Part shown: positions 24,190-35,984 of the stretch, one piece after another | How the letters are laid out: every line of letters begins with the position of its first letter | How positions within the stretch are numbered: the stretch's first letter is position 1 | The notes under the pieces: model-generated | The model's database searches: none | Seen by the model: only the letters and a program-made list of their open reading frames with translations | What the model was told of the DNA's origin: nothing | From: Ascaphus truei | Taxonomy: Eukaryota > Chordata > Amphibia > Anura > Ascaphidae | DNA length: 64,000 bases | Assembly: GCA_036426205.1 (NCBI GenBank) | Contig: CM071574.1 | Coordinates: 16,658,381-16,722,380 of the forward strand | Direction of reading: 5' to 3' | Translations under genes and position numbers: made by a program

Positions 24190-24238
<49 letters not shown>
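24127..24238. repeat. (TA)n(CA)n microsatellite
   Basis: A short TA run followed by about 50 CA dinucleotides with a few CG interruptions, directly abutting duplication copy 2. The corresponding position of copy 1 (12185-12246) is a pure AT repeat. Confidence 0.95.
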
Positions 24239-24240
<2 letters not shown>

Positions 24241-24390
24241 TCGACAAATCACCCAAAAATCTACTCGCCGAACCAAAAAAATCTACTCGCCACCTAGTAC
24301 CACACGTGTGCTGCTTGGGCCAATAGGAGCTCGCCACGATGTTAAATTCACTCGCCCGGGGCGTGCAAATGTATAGGTTTGTCGAACACT
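24239..24390. mobile_element. short MITE with GTGTTCGACAAA-type ends (copy 2)
   Basis: Same element as at 12247, at the left edge of duplication copy 2. It differs from copy 1 by one substitution and two single-base indels over the first ~120 bp. Confidence 0.55.
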
Positions 24391-24721
24391 GTATATATAT
24401 ATATAAAACAACGTATTCTACGCATAAAAAAATACAAGAAATTGAAGCCCCCACAAAGAGGGATATTAGAGGAATTCTACTTGTACTGTACTGAATATAA
24501 AATCATTACCTCAAGCATTTCAAACTAGCGAAGTTTGAGGCCGGTTCCTGAAGTGTGAATTCTGGTAGATTATTAAATGAGGGGAAATCTTAACTTTTGT
24601 TCTTTGTGATATTTTTAAACCTTTAGTCAGTGGCAAAACATAGCGCAGTCTATGTAGGAATTTGCTTTTGGAACATATTATAATACTGAGCCTAGTTGGA
24701 AAGGATTATTTATATATTTAT

Positions 24722-27235
24722 TATTTATTTATAAAATATTTTACCAGGAAGTAATACATTGAGAGTTACCTCTCGTTTTCAAGTATGTCCTGGGCACAGA
24801 GTTAAGACAAATAATACATGGTTACAAATACAGTTACATAATGAGCAGGGTATACATTATGTGCAAGACATTGCATGCACAGTTAAAGATAATATATATT
24901 ATGGGTGTATGAAACAGTTACAGACCAGATTAAAATGTGTGACAGCCTTAGATTTGAAAGAACTTAAACTGGTGGTGGATGTGAGAGTCACTGGTAGGTT
25001 GTTCCAGTTTTGGGGTGCACGGTAAGAGAAGGAGGAACGTCCGGATACTTTGTTGAGCCTTGGGACCATGAACAGTCGTTTGAAGTTTGACTCAGATGAT
25101 AGGTGCTGCATGTGGTAGGGGTGAGGAGCTTGTTCAGGTAGCTGGGTAGCTTGCCCATAAAGAATTTGAAGGCAAGACAGGAAAGGTGATCTTTGTGCCT
25201 AGACTCTAGTGATGACCAATCTAGTTCTTAAAGCATTTCGCAGTGATGTGTGTTATAGTTGCATTGGAGAAAAAAATGACAAATTGAATTGTAGAGGGTG
25301 TCAAGTTTGCTAAGGTGGGTTTGAGGTGCTGAGCCATATACTATGTCTCCATAGTCAATCATTGGCATTAGCATCTGCTGTGCGATGCACTTTCTGACCA
25401 GGAGACTTAGGGAGGATTTGTTCCTGTAAAGTACCCCTAGTTTGGCATAGGTCTTGGTTGTCAGGGTATCAATGTGCATCCCGAATGTTAAGTGGGAGTC
25501 AAACCATATGCCCAGGTATTTAAAACTAGTGACAGAGGTTAGGGTGGTGTTAGTGTTGGTTCTAATCTGGAGCTCAATCGCTGGAAGCTTTAAAAATTTA
25601 GTCTTGGTCCCAAATACCATTGTTACAGTCTTGTCAGTGTTTAAAAACAGTTTGTTTTGGGAAATCCATTTTTCGAGTCTCAAAAAGTCAAACTGAAGTA
25701 TGTGTTGAAGGTCGGAGAGGCTATGGCTGTGTGCATATAGGATTGTGTCATCTGCATACATGTGTATTGAGGCTTCCTGACAAGCTGTGGGAAGATCATT
25801 GATGAACACTGAGAAGAGTAGGGCCCCCAGAACAGAGCCTTGCGGTAAAACCACAGGTGATATCCAGGGGGTTGGAGTTAGAGCCTGAGATGGACACATG
25901 TTGGATTCTACCTGATAGGTAGGACTGAAACCAGTTTAAAGCATGCTTCCCTATTCCAGAGCTCTGGAGTTTGTTAACCAGGATAGCATGATCAACAGTA
26001 TCAAAAGCCTTTGCAAAATCTAGGAATATTGCACCAGTGAGTTGACCCCGTTCCATTCCACACTGGATTTCTTTGCAAACTTTTAGCAGGGTAGTTACGG
26101 TAGAGTGTTTGGGGCGAAAGCCAGATTGGAATTGGCTAGGGAAATTTGTCTTGTTATAGTAATCGCTTAATTGGAAGTGGACACATTTTTCCATGACTTT
26201 GGATAGGATTGGGAGAAGGGAGTATGGAGTTTGGCCTGTAGTTTGAGACAGTGTTTTTGTCCCCACTTTTGAAGATTGGGACAACTCTGGCAGCTTTCCA
26301 GGTCTTAGGGATATGGCCTGCAGACAGGATAGAGTTGACTATGGAAGCAATTGGTTTGGCAATTGCTGGGGCACCAAGTCTTAGGAACCTAGATTGTAGT
26401 AGGTCAGGTCCACATTGGCTGCTTAGTTTTAATTTGAGGAGCGCTAGTGTAATCTCCTCTTCGGATACTGGGCCAAATTGAAAATTGTGGGTAGTGTTGG
26501 GAGGGGGTGGGGCTATAGTGGTACTCCCTGGATGAGATTCAGGTTTGTGGTTTGGGTTGCGTTTCGCTAATAAGTTAGTAGTTATTACAAAGTAATCATT
26601 GCATTTGCAATGTCGGTGAGGTTTGTCAGAGTAATATCGCCCTTAGTGATCTTACTTGTCTGTTGATGGTTAGAATGCTGGAATATATTGTTGATAACCT
26701 TCCAGAAGTTAGCTGGGTTTGATGTATTTTGGTGGAGATTATCAAAGTAATATTGTGCTTTTGCATGCCTTGTTTGCTTTCTGCACATGTTCCGCAGGCA
26801 TCTGTAGTGATTGAGATCCTTGGTAGTGCCTGTTACTTTGTAGCTTTTCCACAAGGCATCCTTGAAATGGTAGAGTGCTATAAGGTCAGGTGTAACCCAT
26901 GGAAGGTGGGCACCCCGTACCCTTATTCTGCGTAGTGGAGCATGGGTATCGCAGAGTTTTAAGAACTCGGATTGGAAATAGTCGAGCAAAGAATCAGGGT
27001 CAGGAATGAAATCGATTCTGTGCCAAGGGCAGTTGGTAAGGTCAGCCAGAAACTGTTGTGGGTTAAAGTTTCTAAATGTCCTATTGAGGAGAACTTTAGG
27101 GCTTGATTGAGGTGGTTTAATTTTCCTTACACAGTACACTATTGCATGGTCACTGAAAATATCAGGAAGGATGCCAGAGGATTGGATTCTGCTGGGATTG
27201 GTGCACAGGTTTCTTCTGTCTTCTACCACTTCTGG
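24722..27235 (-). mobile_element. Rex1/Babar-like LINE, 5'-truncated (copy 2)
   Basis: On the - strand this carries the end of an apurinic-type endonuclease (FSDHAIVYCVRK near 27150), a linker, and a reverse transcriptase with SYLSGRIQHVSISG, a QGSVLGALLFSVFINDLP block and the catalytic MYADDTILY near 25750. The C-terminal part reads KYLGIWFDSHLTF, YRNKSSLSLLVRKC and IDYGDIVYGSAP, with a final RSSFSYRAPQNWNNLP near 25000. The KYLGIW, YRNKS and YGD pattern resembles the Rex1/Babar clade, although an L2-type assignment is not excluded. The 3' end is an ATTT-rich tail at 24715-24735. The N-terminal endonuclease is missing. Frames at 24899-25111, 25228-25899, 25796-26284 and 26585-27229 are offset by frameshifts, so it is inactive. 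Confidence 0.85.
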
Positions 27236-27829
27236 GAGAATATATAGTTATTATTTGTAATTAAATATTGTAGAATAGGGAACATATGTACATTGCACAG
27301 CTCTCTCACATTACATTGGATAGAAAACAGTTATTTGACTTTGAATGGCTTTCATACTGCTAGTAATACCACACTAGCTGCTAAATATTAGTAACACTAA
27401 CAAGGAATTAATCATGAATTGCCATATTGTATTTGTGTATAGAAATGCAATAGATTAAAGGTGTATTGGTTGTTTGGATTAACCCTTTCACTGTAAAAAG
27501 GGGTTAAATAACTAGTTTAGGCTGCCTTACAATTAACATGCTGCTGTGTAAAGTATAGTATATGAAAGGTCACTGCTAACCTCTTCTAATATTCTTTCAC
27601 TTAGGGAATTGATACCCAAAAACATGATTGGAGTTCTCCAAAAGTTGCTGCTTCTGACCCCACTATCTATTGAAAATACACTCTTATTACTAATGACTCT
27701 TGATGACTATTACTGTTGTGTGTTTAGGGCACTCCCATTTCCTCTCTGTGTAGTTATCCATTATCATGAAACTTCAACTGAAACAAGCAAGGCACCTTTA
27801 AAGTGTAACATTTGAAAGTTTTACATATG

Positions 27830-28195
27830 TTATATTCAATCAAAAGGACAAAGGTCAAAAGACACGCATATACACATCCGACTGGCATCCTCTCTCCACC
27901 TTTAGGACCTCTCTTAAAAACACACCTTTGTAACGAAGCATATGGGTAGCTGATACTATACATTTCGTATGCACTGTGATTTGGCCCATTGTAGACACAC
28001 TTACCATACCAGCCTCCTACTGTCTCTGAAAGTTCTCCCTAATTAGCGCTTAGATAGTAAGCTCTTCTGGGCAGGAACTCCTTTTCCTATTGTTTTATGT
28101 CTGAAGCGCTTATTTCCATTGTGTTATAATATTGTGTCACATGTATTGTAAATAAAGCACTATGTACCTGTATTGCGCTAAATAAATAAAGATAT
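27830..28195 (+). mobile_element. LINE/SINE 3'-end module (copy 2)
   Basis: Same element as 15780-16152 in duplication copy 2. Here the LKTHLCNEAYG relic and the AAGCTCTTCTGGGCAGG module are better preserved. Confidence 0.55.
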
Positions 28196-28345
28196 ACAAA
28201 CACACTCTCTTTCTCATACAGACACACTCTCTCTTATAAAGACACACTCTTATACAGATTCTCTCTCTTATACAGACACACTCTTATACAGATTCTCTCT
28301 CTTATACAGACACACGCTCTCTCATACAGATTATCTCTCTCATGC
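28196..28345. repeat. ACACTCTCTCTTATACAG minisatellite (copy 2)
   Basis: Counterpart of 16158-16312 with slightly different unit numbers. Confidence 0.8.
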
Positions 28346-28416
28346 GCACAGCACAGGTGCCTGGGGGGACATTTTAGGGTTGGCCGGAATTTCTTCATCC
28401 CTATATTATGTATATA

Positions 28417-30279
28417 CAGCGGCGAGAAAACGTTTGTGAATCCCAATAATAATTATGGAAATTCCAGTTTTTCCATGATAACCTTCTTGAATCAAAACCA
28501 GACTTTTCTTACATATCCAATACAGTTTATATTAACCAATTCCATGTGTTTTGAAACAAAATTATGTATGAATTAGACAAGCAATGAGTAATTAAGTCGG
28601 GGTATGTGCAAAAGTAAGTGAAACCCTGGTTTTACCAACTAAATTAAAGGGGATAATTAGAATCAGGTGTTTAAATAATCAGTTGTATGGAGGTTGTGGC
28701 ACCTGCCCCAGAGCTCACGTCACCTCCCCCTTTTTAATGGTGGATCTTCTCATTTTGCTGCTGGTAAGGAATCTATTATGGTTCTTCCCCCACATACAGA
28801 GGTATAGGGAACAAATGCAGTGTAGTGTAGGACTTGCACTTGTTATGGTGTACCTTGACGATTTGGTGTGCAGGCTTATGATGCTTTGGCCAAAATATCA
28901 AACTAAAAAAACATATTTTATTATTATTAGCATTATTATTAGTACTGAAACATTATTTCTTCTAATTATTACCATGTATGTTTTGTCATTTGGATGTAGC
29001 ACTGGGCACCCCCTGTCGTTTGTTATATTCACTTGCCACAGCCCAGTGGCACTCTATGTGACATTACATATAGTCAAGTGTAGGTGGGTGTGGGCGTTTG
29101 AGCTTGCTGGGTTTGTGTGTGCTGTTTAAATAATTAGGCAGATCTTCATGGGTGCATTTGGGAGGCCCCACTATATATAAAGATCAGAAACTTTGTGAGT
29201 TTGGTCTTCACCATACATGTGTGTGTAAACACGTCATGCCACGATCAAAATAAATCTCTGAGGACCTCAGAAAGCAGTTATTGATGCTCCTCAGTCTAGA
29301 AAGGGTTATAAAACCATTTCTAAGGATTTGGGTCTCCACCAATCCCCTGTCAGACATGTAGTTTACAAATGGAGAAAGTTCAAGACCAATCACTCTACCC
29401 AGGAGCAGTCCTCCAACCAAAATCTCCCCAAGAACAAGGCGACAAATAACCCAGAAAGTCTCAAATAACCCCACAGTAACATCCAAGGATCTGCAGGCCA
29501 CTCTCCCCTTGGCTAATGTAAGTGTTTATGACTCAACTATCAGAAAAAGACTGAACTAGAAAGGTGTTCATGGAAGGATATCCAGGAGAAAACCACTGCT
29601 CTCTAAAAAGAACATTGCTGTCCATATGAACTTTGCAAAGAGCACATAGATGATCCACAAGACTTCTGGAACAATGCTCTCTGGACAGACTAGCCAAATT
29701 TAGAACTTTTGGGCCACAGTGAGAAATGTTATGTTTGGCGAAAAACCAAACACTGCGTTCAAACAGAAGAACCTCATCCCAACCGTCAAGCATAGTGGTG
29801 GGAGTGTGATGGGTTGGTTCTGCTTTGCTGCCTCGGGACCTGGACGGCTTGACATCATTGACACAACCATGAATTCTGCATTGTATCAGAAGATTCTAGA
29901 GGAGAATGTCAGGCCATCCATCTGTGAGCTGAAGCTAAACCGAAAGTGGGTCTTGCGTTGAAGCAGTTCTGTAAGGAGGAATGGGCCAGAATTCCTGTAA
30001 ACCGATGTGAGAGACTGAGCGGCAGTTACTGGGAACATTTAGTTGAAGTCATTACTGCTCAAAGGATACTGAACTAAAGGTTCACATACTTTTTCACAAA
30101 TGGATATTGAATGTTTGAATTTGTGGATAAATAAATGTTGAAAACATTATGTTTTTGTGTCATTTGTTTGATCAGGTTATATTTATCTATTATTAGGGCT
30201 TGGATTAAGATCTAATAACATTTTAAGTTTGAAATATGTGAAAATCCTAATAAGTTTCACAAACTTTTTTTCGCCACTC
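28417..30279 (+). mobile_element. Tc1-like DNA transposon, dead (copy 2)
   Basis: Terminal inverted repeats (CAGCGGCGAGAAAACGTTTG on the left; the right end reads GAGTGGCGAAAAAAAGTTTG in reverse) are flanked by TA. Transposase relics on the + strand include a helix-turn-helix-like segment near 29215-29480 and a DDE block at 29719-29961 with HSGGSVMGWFCFAASGPG and MNSALYQKILEENVRPS. After the WVL segment the sequence jumps to QFCKEEWARIPVNRCERLSG. The region that should carry the second catalytic aspartate and the PKHTS motif is therefore deleted. Stops and frameshifts occur elsewhere. A 440-bp insertion interrupts it at 28683-29122. Confidence 0.92.
28683..29122. mobile_element. 440-bp insertion inside the Tc1-like element (copy 2)
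   Basis: Sequence foreign to Tc1, bounded by near-perfect 15-bp direct repeats TGTTTAAATAATCAG (28668-28682) and TGTTTAAATAATTAG (29123-29137). Such a long target duplication suggests target-primed reverse transcription. A related, diverged copy appears at about 45555-45965. No coding signal or promoter box was recognised. It is also present in duplication copy 1 at about 16627-17065. Confidence 0.75.
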
Positions 30280-30399
30280 TAAATACACACCGGGGTAGAG
30301 AATCCCAGACACCTCGTCACCTGTGCTGAGTACCACACTGATTGAACTGTCAGTCACCGCCGCGAACAGCAACAGCGCTCTCAAACTGATTGGCCACAG

Positions 30400-30520
30400 C
30401 GGTGATTGAGAGGGTCAGGAGTGAGTCGGAGCACCCCAGAAGTCTGCCCGCCCCTGCTCTCATATCACACTGTGGAAGGGGGACGTGCGTACGTGCGTAC
30501 GTGCGTACGTGCGTACGTTA
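30400..30520. repeat. CGTACGTG tandem repeat and flanking GC-rich repeat (copy 2)
   Basis: Perfect 8-bp CGTACGTG-type units at about 30484-30517 inside a GC-rich stretch. In copy 1 (18412-18447) the same array is disrupted by single-base changes. Confidence 0.85.
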
Positions 30521-30640
30521 GACACACTGACACTGAGACTGAGCTGCCAACGGGTGGGGAGCTAAAACGTGCCTCCCACTTAACATTGACTTTTACAAAT
30601 TATGTCTGGCTCCTAAGTAATTTATACTTTTGTCCACCAC

Positions 30641-30745
30641 TATATATATATATATATAATTATATGGAGATATTTAATATATATATATATATACTTATAT
30701 AATATTATATATTATTAAGATATTAGATATACTATTATATATAAA
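30641..30745. repeat. AT-rich microsatellite (copy 2)
   Basis: Counterpart of 18570-18685. Confidence 0.9.
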
Positions 30746-31976
30746 TTATTTAATTATTTGGCATTTATCTTATAGGATGGGAGAAATGCTACCCTAGAAA
30801 TTACTTGCAATATGTACTTTTTATAGATGTCCAGCTGGGGATTTAATCCACAATCTCTTTTATGGTAGAATGAAGTGAAAAAATAAGTAATTTAAATATA
30901 TTGTTGGATAGAATTCAGTGTAAGCCCATTGGCTGCATCGGATATATTTCCTTGATGTGTGACTGGTCTTATTTTTAACTTTTTAGCAATGTAATCTTTG
31001 GTAAATCTCCCAGCACTTTTCAGTTTTCCATCTGCTACCGTGATTAAATAAAGTTCTGGATTTTATCATTGTCGATCTAGAGCTTGTGCAATGGAAACCT
31101 CCCCTACATTACTTGGCAGTCAGAGGCAGACGTGAATACGTTTGGAAGTTATGCATTTTATTAACCTGCTAGGATTTGCTTAATTAGTTCTTACTTGCAG
31201 CTATGACTTTCTAAGTGTGGAAACCACAGGTTGTAGCAGGTTTAAAATATGCAATAGAAAGTGACACACATTTATGGTATTTACATTACACTCTGTATGT
31301 TTCTACATAAATTATGTCCAATAAAAGTTGCAATTCCCCCTGTACATTTATTTTTTATATTTTGCAAGACTTCTTCACCATGATGTACACTATGGTGTTT
31401 TATTTAGCATCATGTAAATTGTGTTTTATTCTGAAAAAGTGAACCAAAAAAATATGACTCTTTATTTTTTCAGTAGGATTGCGATTTGAATTGTGCCCTG
31501 TGGACTGTATTTAGTCCGAGATGTGTTTGAATACAGTTGATTCAGTAGAAGTACAGTACATGGACATCTGGTTTTACTAAAGGTGCAATATGTAATATTC
31601 GTTTCAAAAACACATTTTTTTTTTAATACAGCACTTCTGCTATCTTCTAAAATGGGATGAAAGCTGCAGTTTCCTCATAGAAAATAATGCAGACATTATT
31701 TGGTATTATAAGAAGGGGGAAAAACAGCCATGCATAGTTTTGTAGATCAATGAAAAGAAAAAACCCCACAAAGTATAAAAAACTTTCCCACCAAATGTGA
31801 AACAAATACAACTACTAGATAATCTGGCACTGATGTCTAACCATTGGAAATTGAGCAGACTCAGCTGATCACCGTATGACTGTGTGACCTGTGATAGTGG
31901 CCACCTGCTAATATTATGCACGGAAAAGGGGAGAGGCTAATTGCTACTGGCTCCATATGAACCTGACTAGAAATAT

Positions 31977-32182
31977 TAGCCCAAGAGTGGCCAACTCCAG
32001 TCCTCAAGGGCCACCAATAGGTCAGGTTTTCAGGATATCCCTGTTTTAGCACTGGTGGCTCAATCTGTGGCTGAGTCGAAGACTGAGCCACTGATTGAGC
32101 CACCTGTGCTGATGCAGGGATAACCTCAAAACCTGACCTGTTGGTTGCCCTTGAGGACTGGAGTTGGCCACTCTTGGGCTAG
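31977..32182. mobile_element. palindromic hAT-type MITE (copy 2)
   Basis: Member of the family with GGCCAACTCCAGTCCTCAAG ends and an interior pair of CTTCAGCACAGGTGGCTCAA words in inverted orientation. The outer ends read TAGCCCAAGAGTGG on both sides. The copy-1 counterpart is at 19917-20122. Confidence 0.8.
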
Positions 32183-32872
32183 AAGAACAATCTGTGACAG
32201 GACAGAAGCAGATGTTTTTTTATGTGGTCTACCGATGCAGTACATCAAAAACTATTTCATGGCAGCATGCTGATAACCTGGGACTGCATTACTTGCTGAC
32301 TGTTCACTTACTGTTTAGAAATCAATAGACATACAGTCACTTAGCAAATAATGTGTAGGAACTATTTACGGACTCGGTCCTTATCATTACAGAGGTTAAT
32401 GGTGGAAGCAGCAGCTGGTCACTTGCCATATTACATTGTGTTTCCTTGTACAAAGAAGCTGCTGAAAGAAAATTGAATTGCATGGCTGTTTATGGTTTTA
32501 AAATGGGTACACGTTGGTTGTTACAGGGAAATTGCGAAAGTAGGCAATGCAAAACGTTTAATCCTTATTAGTCCTTACTGTGCATGTTCCATCGTGAACT
32601 GACGCCGATTTCGAAATCAAGGAGTGGCCCAATAAAGGAATGAAGCTAACATGTATCACAGAACCTCAATAACCCATCCTGTCACGCAAAAGGTCTATCG
32701 ACCCCTAGTTCTGAAAGATTTCAATTGTATTAGCATGCAGCTAAATGTATATAATGCAATACATTGTGGAGAGACACTGAGAAGCACCACATAAAAATGC
32801 TAATGTCTTGCACATTTCAGGAGACGTAGGATTGTAATGTGTTTTCATGCACTAGACTAGACCAGGTGTGTT

Positions 32873-33065
32873 CAACTTCAGTTATCAAGCCACCCCCCCC
32901 GCCCCCTCCCCAACAGGTCCGATTTTCAGGATATCCCAGCTTCAGCACAGGTGGCTCAATTAAGGCACCTGTGCCGAAGCAGGGGCTGATTGAGCCACCT
33001 GTGCTGAAGCAGGGATATCCTGAACACCTGACCTGTTGGGGTGGAGGGGCCGCTGAGTACCCCTG
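32873..33065. mobile_element. palindromic hAT-type MITE (copy 2)
   Basis: Another family member with CAGGTGTGTTCAACTTCAG and TCTGAA-type ends, a C/G-rich run, and the CAGCACAGGTGGCTCAA core in both orientations. It lies about 320 bp upstream of the intact formin exon. The copy-1 counterpart is at 20810-21018. Confidence 0.75.
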
Positions 33066-33388
33066 GACTTGACTATAAACCAAATCACTCATGGTCAAGG
33101 TTCCAAGTAACTGTGGAATACATAAATTGGCATAAAGTTATGACCGAATTATTGGGAGAGTATTAATGACAAGTGGTTTAACTCTTGACACGTAGGGGTC
33201 CCCTTGAAAGTCCAAATGATTATTAAAATTGACACACAAAGTAACTTCTGTAATGTAAAAATATTTTCCTCGTTAACACACGGAGTAACATTTCGTTGCT
33301 GTTTCGCACAAGAGGTTAAGAAAATGACAAACTTTTTTTTTTTTCCCTGCTGTTCAAATATTGAATCCAAGCTGTTCTTTTCTAACAG

Positions 33389-33472
33389 AATGCTATGAAC
33401 CTGCCGCCGGATAAAGCCAGATTGCTACGCCAGTATGACAACGAGAAGAAATGGGAGCTGATCTGTGATCAG
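33389..33472 (+). CDS. FMNL2: FMNL2-like formin, internal coding exon (intact copy)
   Basis: This 84-nt exon encodes 28 residues that begin [20 protein letters not shown] and end WELICDQ. That is the start of the formin-like GTPase-binding/FH3 domain, which binds Rho-family GTPases and holds the formin autoinhibited until it nucleates and elongates actin filaments at the cell cortex. It follows a pyrimidine-rich tract and an acceptor ending AACAG, and it is followed by a GTAAGG donor. Both ends are phase 0, so it joins directly to the exon at 48231. FMNL2 is preferred over FMNL1 or FMNL3 because of the downstream exon at 56220. A second, damaged copy of the same exon lies at 21358-21447 in the upstream half of an 11.6-kb direct duplication. 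The initiator methionine lies in an earlier exon outside the window. Confidence 0.93.
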
Positions 33473-35034
33473 GTAAGGATCAATAATGAGTTATTCATTC
33501 AGTGGTATGGGCCCATCGATGTATGCCAGACCAATGCATTTCTCTTGCACGTGTCAGACTGTGCTAGGAGATGATCACCATTGCTACAGGCTACACATTT
33601 TGAAAGTTGTGTAATATCACCCCAGGCATTGTCTGCTCAGCTTACTGTAACCTGTCCTCTTATCTACTAATATAAACAATCTTACACAAAAGGGCACAGT
33701 ACGAATGTTGCTGAGTCACATTGGCAACTGTACGATGCAGTCTTATTTATGCATATATACAGGAAGTGATTGCTTTGCTTACACACCTGCAATTTACAAT
33801 GTTAATACTGAATAGCAGTTGAAGTTGAATAGCTGTGTTGACTGCTTAACACATCTTAACACATACAAAGATGATGCTGTACATCGGCTTATTCGCCCAC
33901 ATATATATTTTTGTCAGATTTAAGATCCTCTCTGTGACGTAACATAAAAGCCACTGCATCTGTGCCTTATTTTTATATTGATCAATTAAGACAAGACTTG
34001 CACACAATTAGCTGTCTGTGCAAGCTAAATGTATACTGTGCATCTAACTTGTCTATATCAGTACCTTTGAGACGGAATCTGTTGCCAATATGGATCCTGA
34101 AGCCAATTTGAGTATATCTTGTCCTCAATCAGGTTAGATCCTGCATGAGAAATCTTAGATGAGCCATTCACAATGATGTCAATTTGCTATAGTCTATATT
34201 TTGTGATAAACTGGTCTTTGAAGTCAGGTGTAAGCAGTTAGGCAAGAGATGTAACTATTGGTGTAGATATTAGCTGTACTATAGGATTATAACAGTTTCT
34301 GTAGCACAGGTTATATTCCTTAACCCCAAAGAGGAACAGTAGTTCTCCATTTCTTCTGGCTGTGAATGAGCATTGAATGCTTCTCTGGAGCAGAAGATGG
34401 TACAATAATCATCTTTGCATCAAAAACTCTAGGGAATGGCCAACCACAACTTCAAAGGATTCAGATAACACAGCTTGCGTCATCATGAATAGCCATCACA
34501 TGCAGTATGATATTCAAGACAGGGGCCTATTTTTAACTGTCTACCGGAATCATTTCTGGCTCTCAGTAGAGCAATCAAAATACACGTTTTCTTCCATAAA
34601 TTATACCCTTGTTTTAGTGAGAAGTTGACAGAATGCAAAACTGCAAAATCATCATTAGTTGATGTTTGACATTTCTGAGGTTTGCGAAGCAAATAAGCCC
34701 GCGGGAGTCCATTCCCATGGTGCTGAAAACCCGCAGTGTATAGAAGAATGCAAGTGGCTTGAGCTTTAGCTGGCACTAGACTATTTAAAAGTGCTGCCCC
34801 ACTCAGCATTATTGTGTAGTGTAAAAATTGCAAATATTTGCAGTACATTAAACACACTTAAGTCCTTTTTTAAGTGCGTTTCAAATGTATTTTGAAGTAT
34901 TACATTGTGTTTTTTAAATGGAAGTAACAAAGACAACTCTGGACAGCATACCAACGCAACAAGAACATCTGAGAAAAAAGGAAGCAGCCATTTATTTTTT
35001 CAATTTATATTGTTGATTTAGAGAATCAACAATG
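33473..35034. other. intron downstream of the intact exon, single-copy-like
   Basis: No element recognised until the hAT MITE at 35043. Comparison with 21448-23135 shows very frequent one-base indels. Confidence 0.6.
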
Positions 35035-35042
35035 TTTTAAGG

Positions 35043-35227
35043 GGGATTCTCAACTCCAGTCCTAAAGGTCCATCAACAGGTCAGATTTTCAGGATATCCC
35101 TGCCTCAGCACAGGTGGCTCAATCGGTGACTGACTGAGCCACTGATTGAGCCACCTGTGCTGAAGCTGGGATATCCTTAAAACACGACCTGTTGGAGGGT
35201 CTTGAGGACTGGAGTTGAGAACCCCTG
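35043..35227. mobile_element. palindromic hAT-type MITE (copy 2)
   Basis: Ends read TTCTCAACTCCAGTCCTAAA and its inverse. It is flanked by near-identical 8-bp repeats, TTTTAAGG and TTATAAGG. The copy-1 counterpart is at 23144-23336. Confidence 0.82.
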
Positions 35228-35387
35228 TTATAAGGAATTATCCAATTTTAGGATTTAGGGAAATTGTTACATGGCCAAGTGCATTCACGCCACTGCAGCA
35301 CTGTTACACAAGCAGGAACAGCTTCAGTGCTGGAGGGACGAGCATTGCAAAGCACATGATGTTGTCTTGTCAGCATAAAACCATATA

Positions 35388-35617
35388 CAGCTCAACCCCC
35401 TTATAACGCTATGCTTGGGGTCCAAAGAATCACATCGCGTTATAAGGGGATCGCGTTAGAAATAATGTACAATTGTATGTATTGTAAAATAAAGTATTTA
35501 ATATACCAATAATCGTGTTATAAAGTATTCATAAATACGAAAATTGGGAGACACGCATACATCGCGTTATAAGCGGATTCACGTTGTAACGGATCGCGTT
35601 ATAACGGGGTTGAGCTG
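35388..35617. mobile_element. pogo/Tigger-like MITE (copy 2)
   Basis: Inverted ends CAGCTCAACCCCCTTATAAC and the inverse of ATAACGGGGTTGAGCTG, flanked by TA on both sides. Several GCGTTATAA words lie inside. In copy 1 (about 23504-23810) the ends are degraded and a short extra stretch is present near the right end. Confidence 0.8.
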
Positions 35618-35984
35618 TATATGTTTCTCGGTGGTAATTCACCATGTGATGGGTATTTACATTTTCAGAAATGGAGTAATCTGTCTTTGAATACTCAACT
35701 ACATTGCTGCTGATTGCGAACTTCTCAATGCTCCTCTGAATCCTAGAGATGTGTTAATTGACTTTAAATGAGCACTATTATTTCTGGAAACATAAGGACT
35801 GAAATTAATATTTATGTAAAATGTCACCATATGGTCCTATTAACCCTTTGGCACTATCATCATGTGCTGTACAAAGTCACTTTACCTTGTTTAATTTCCT
35901 TTAGATGTAATTCTGAAGCAGATTAGACAGTTCTCATTATTAACATATTCTACCCCCCACCCCCCAATTAATTAATATTGGGAT

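Larger units (their letters stand above)
24239..35735. repeat. large direct duplication, copy 2 (about 11.5 kb)
   Basis: This is the second copy of the block described at 12246. Its left border is a CA microsatellite. It keeps the intact formin exon and the longer LINE reading frames, so it appears to be the more faithful version. About 300 bp of sequence (23931-24238) that matches neither flank lies between the copies. Confidence 0.93.

Noticed and set aside
24127..24238. CRISPR-like or satellite array
   Set aside because: Simple dinucleotide repeat without spacers; the genome is a vertebrate one.
24081..24454. Open frames of His/Thr or Cys/Val repeats
   Set aside because: They are translations of the CA microsatellite.
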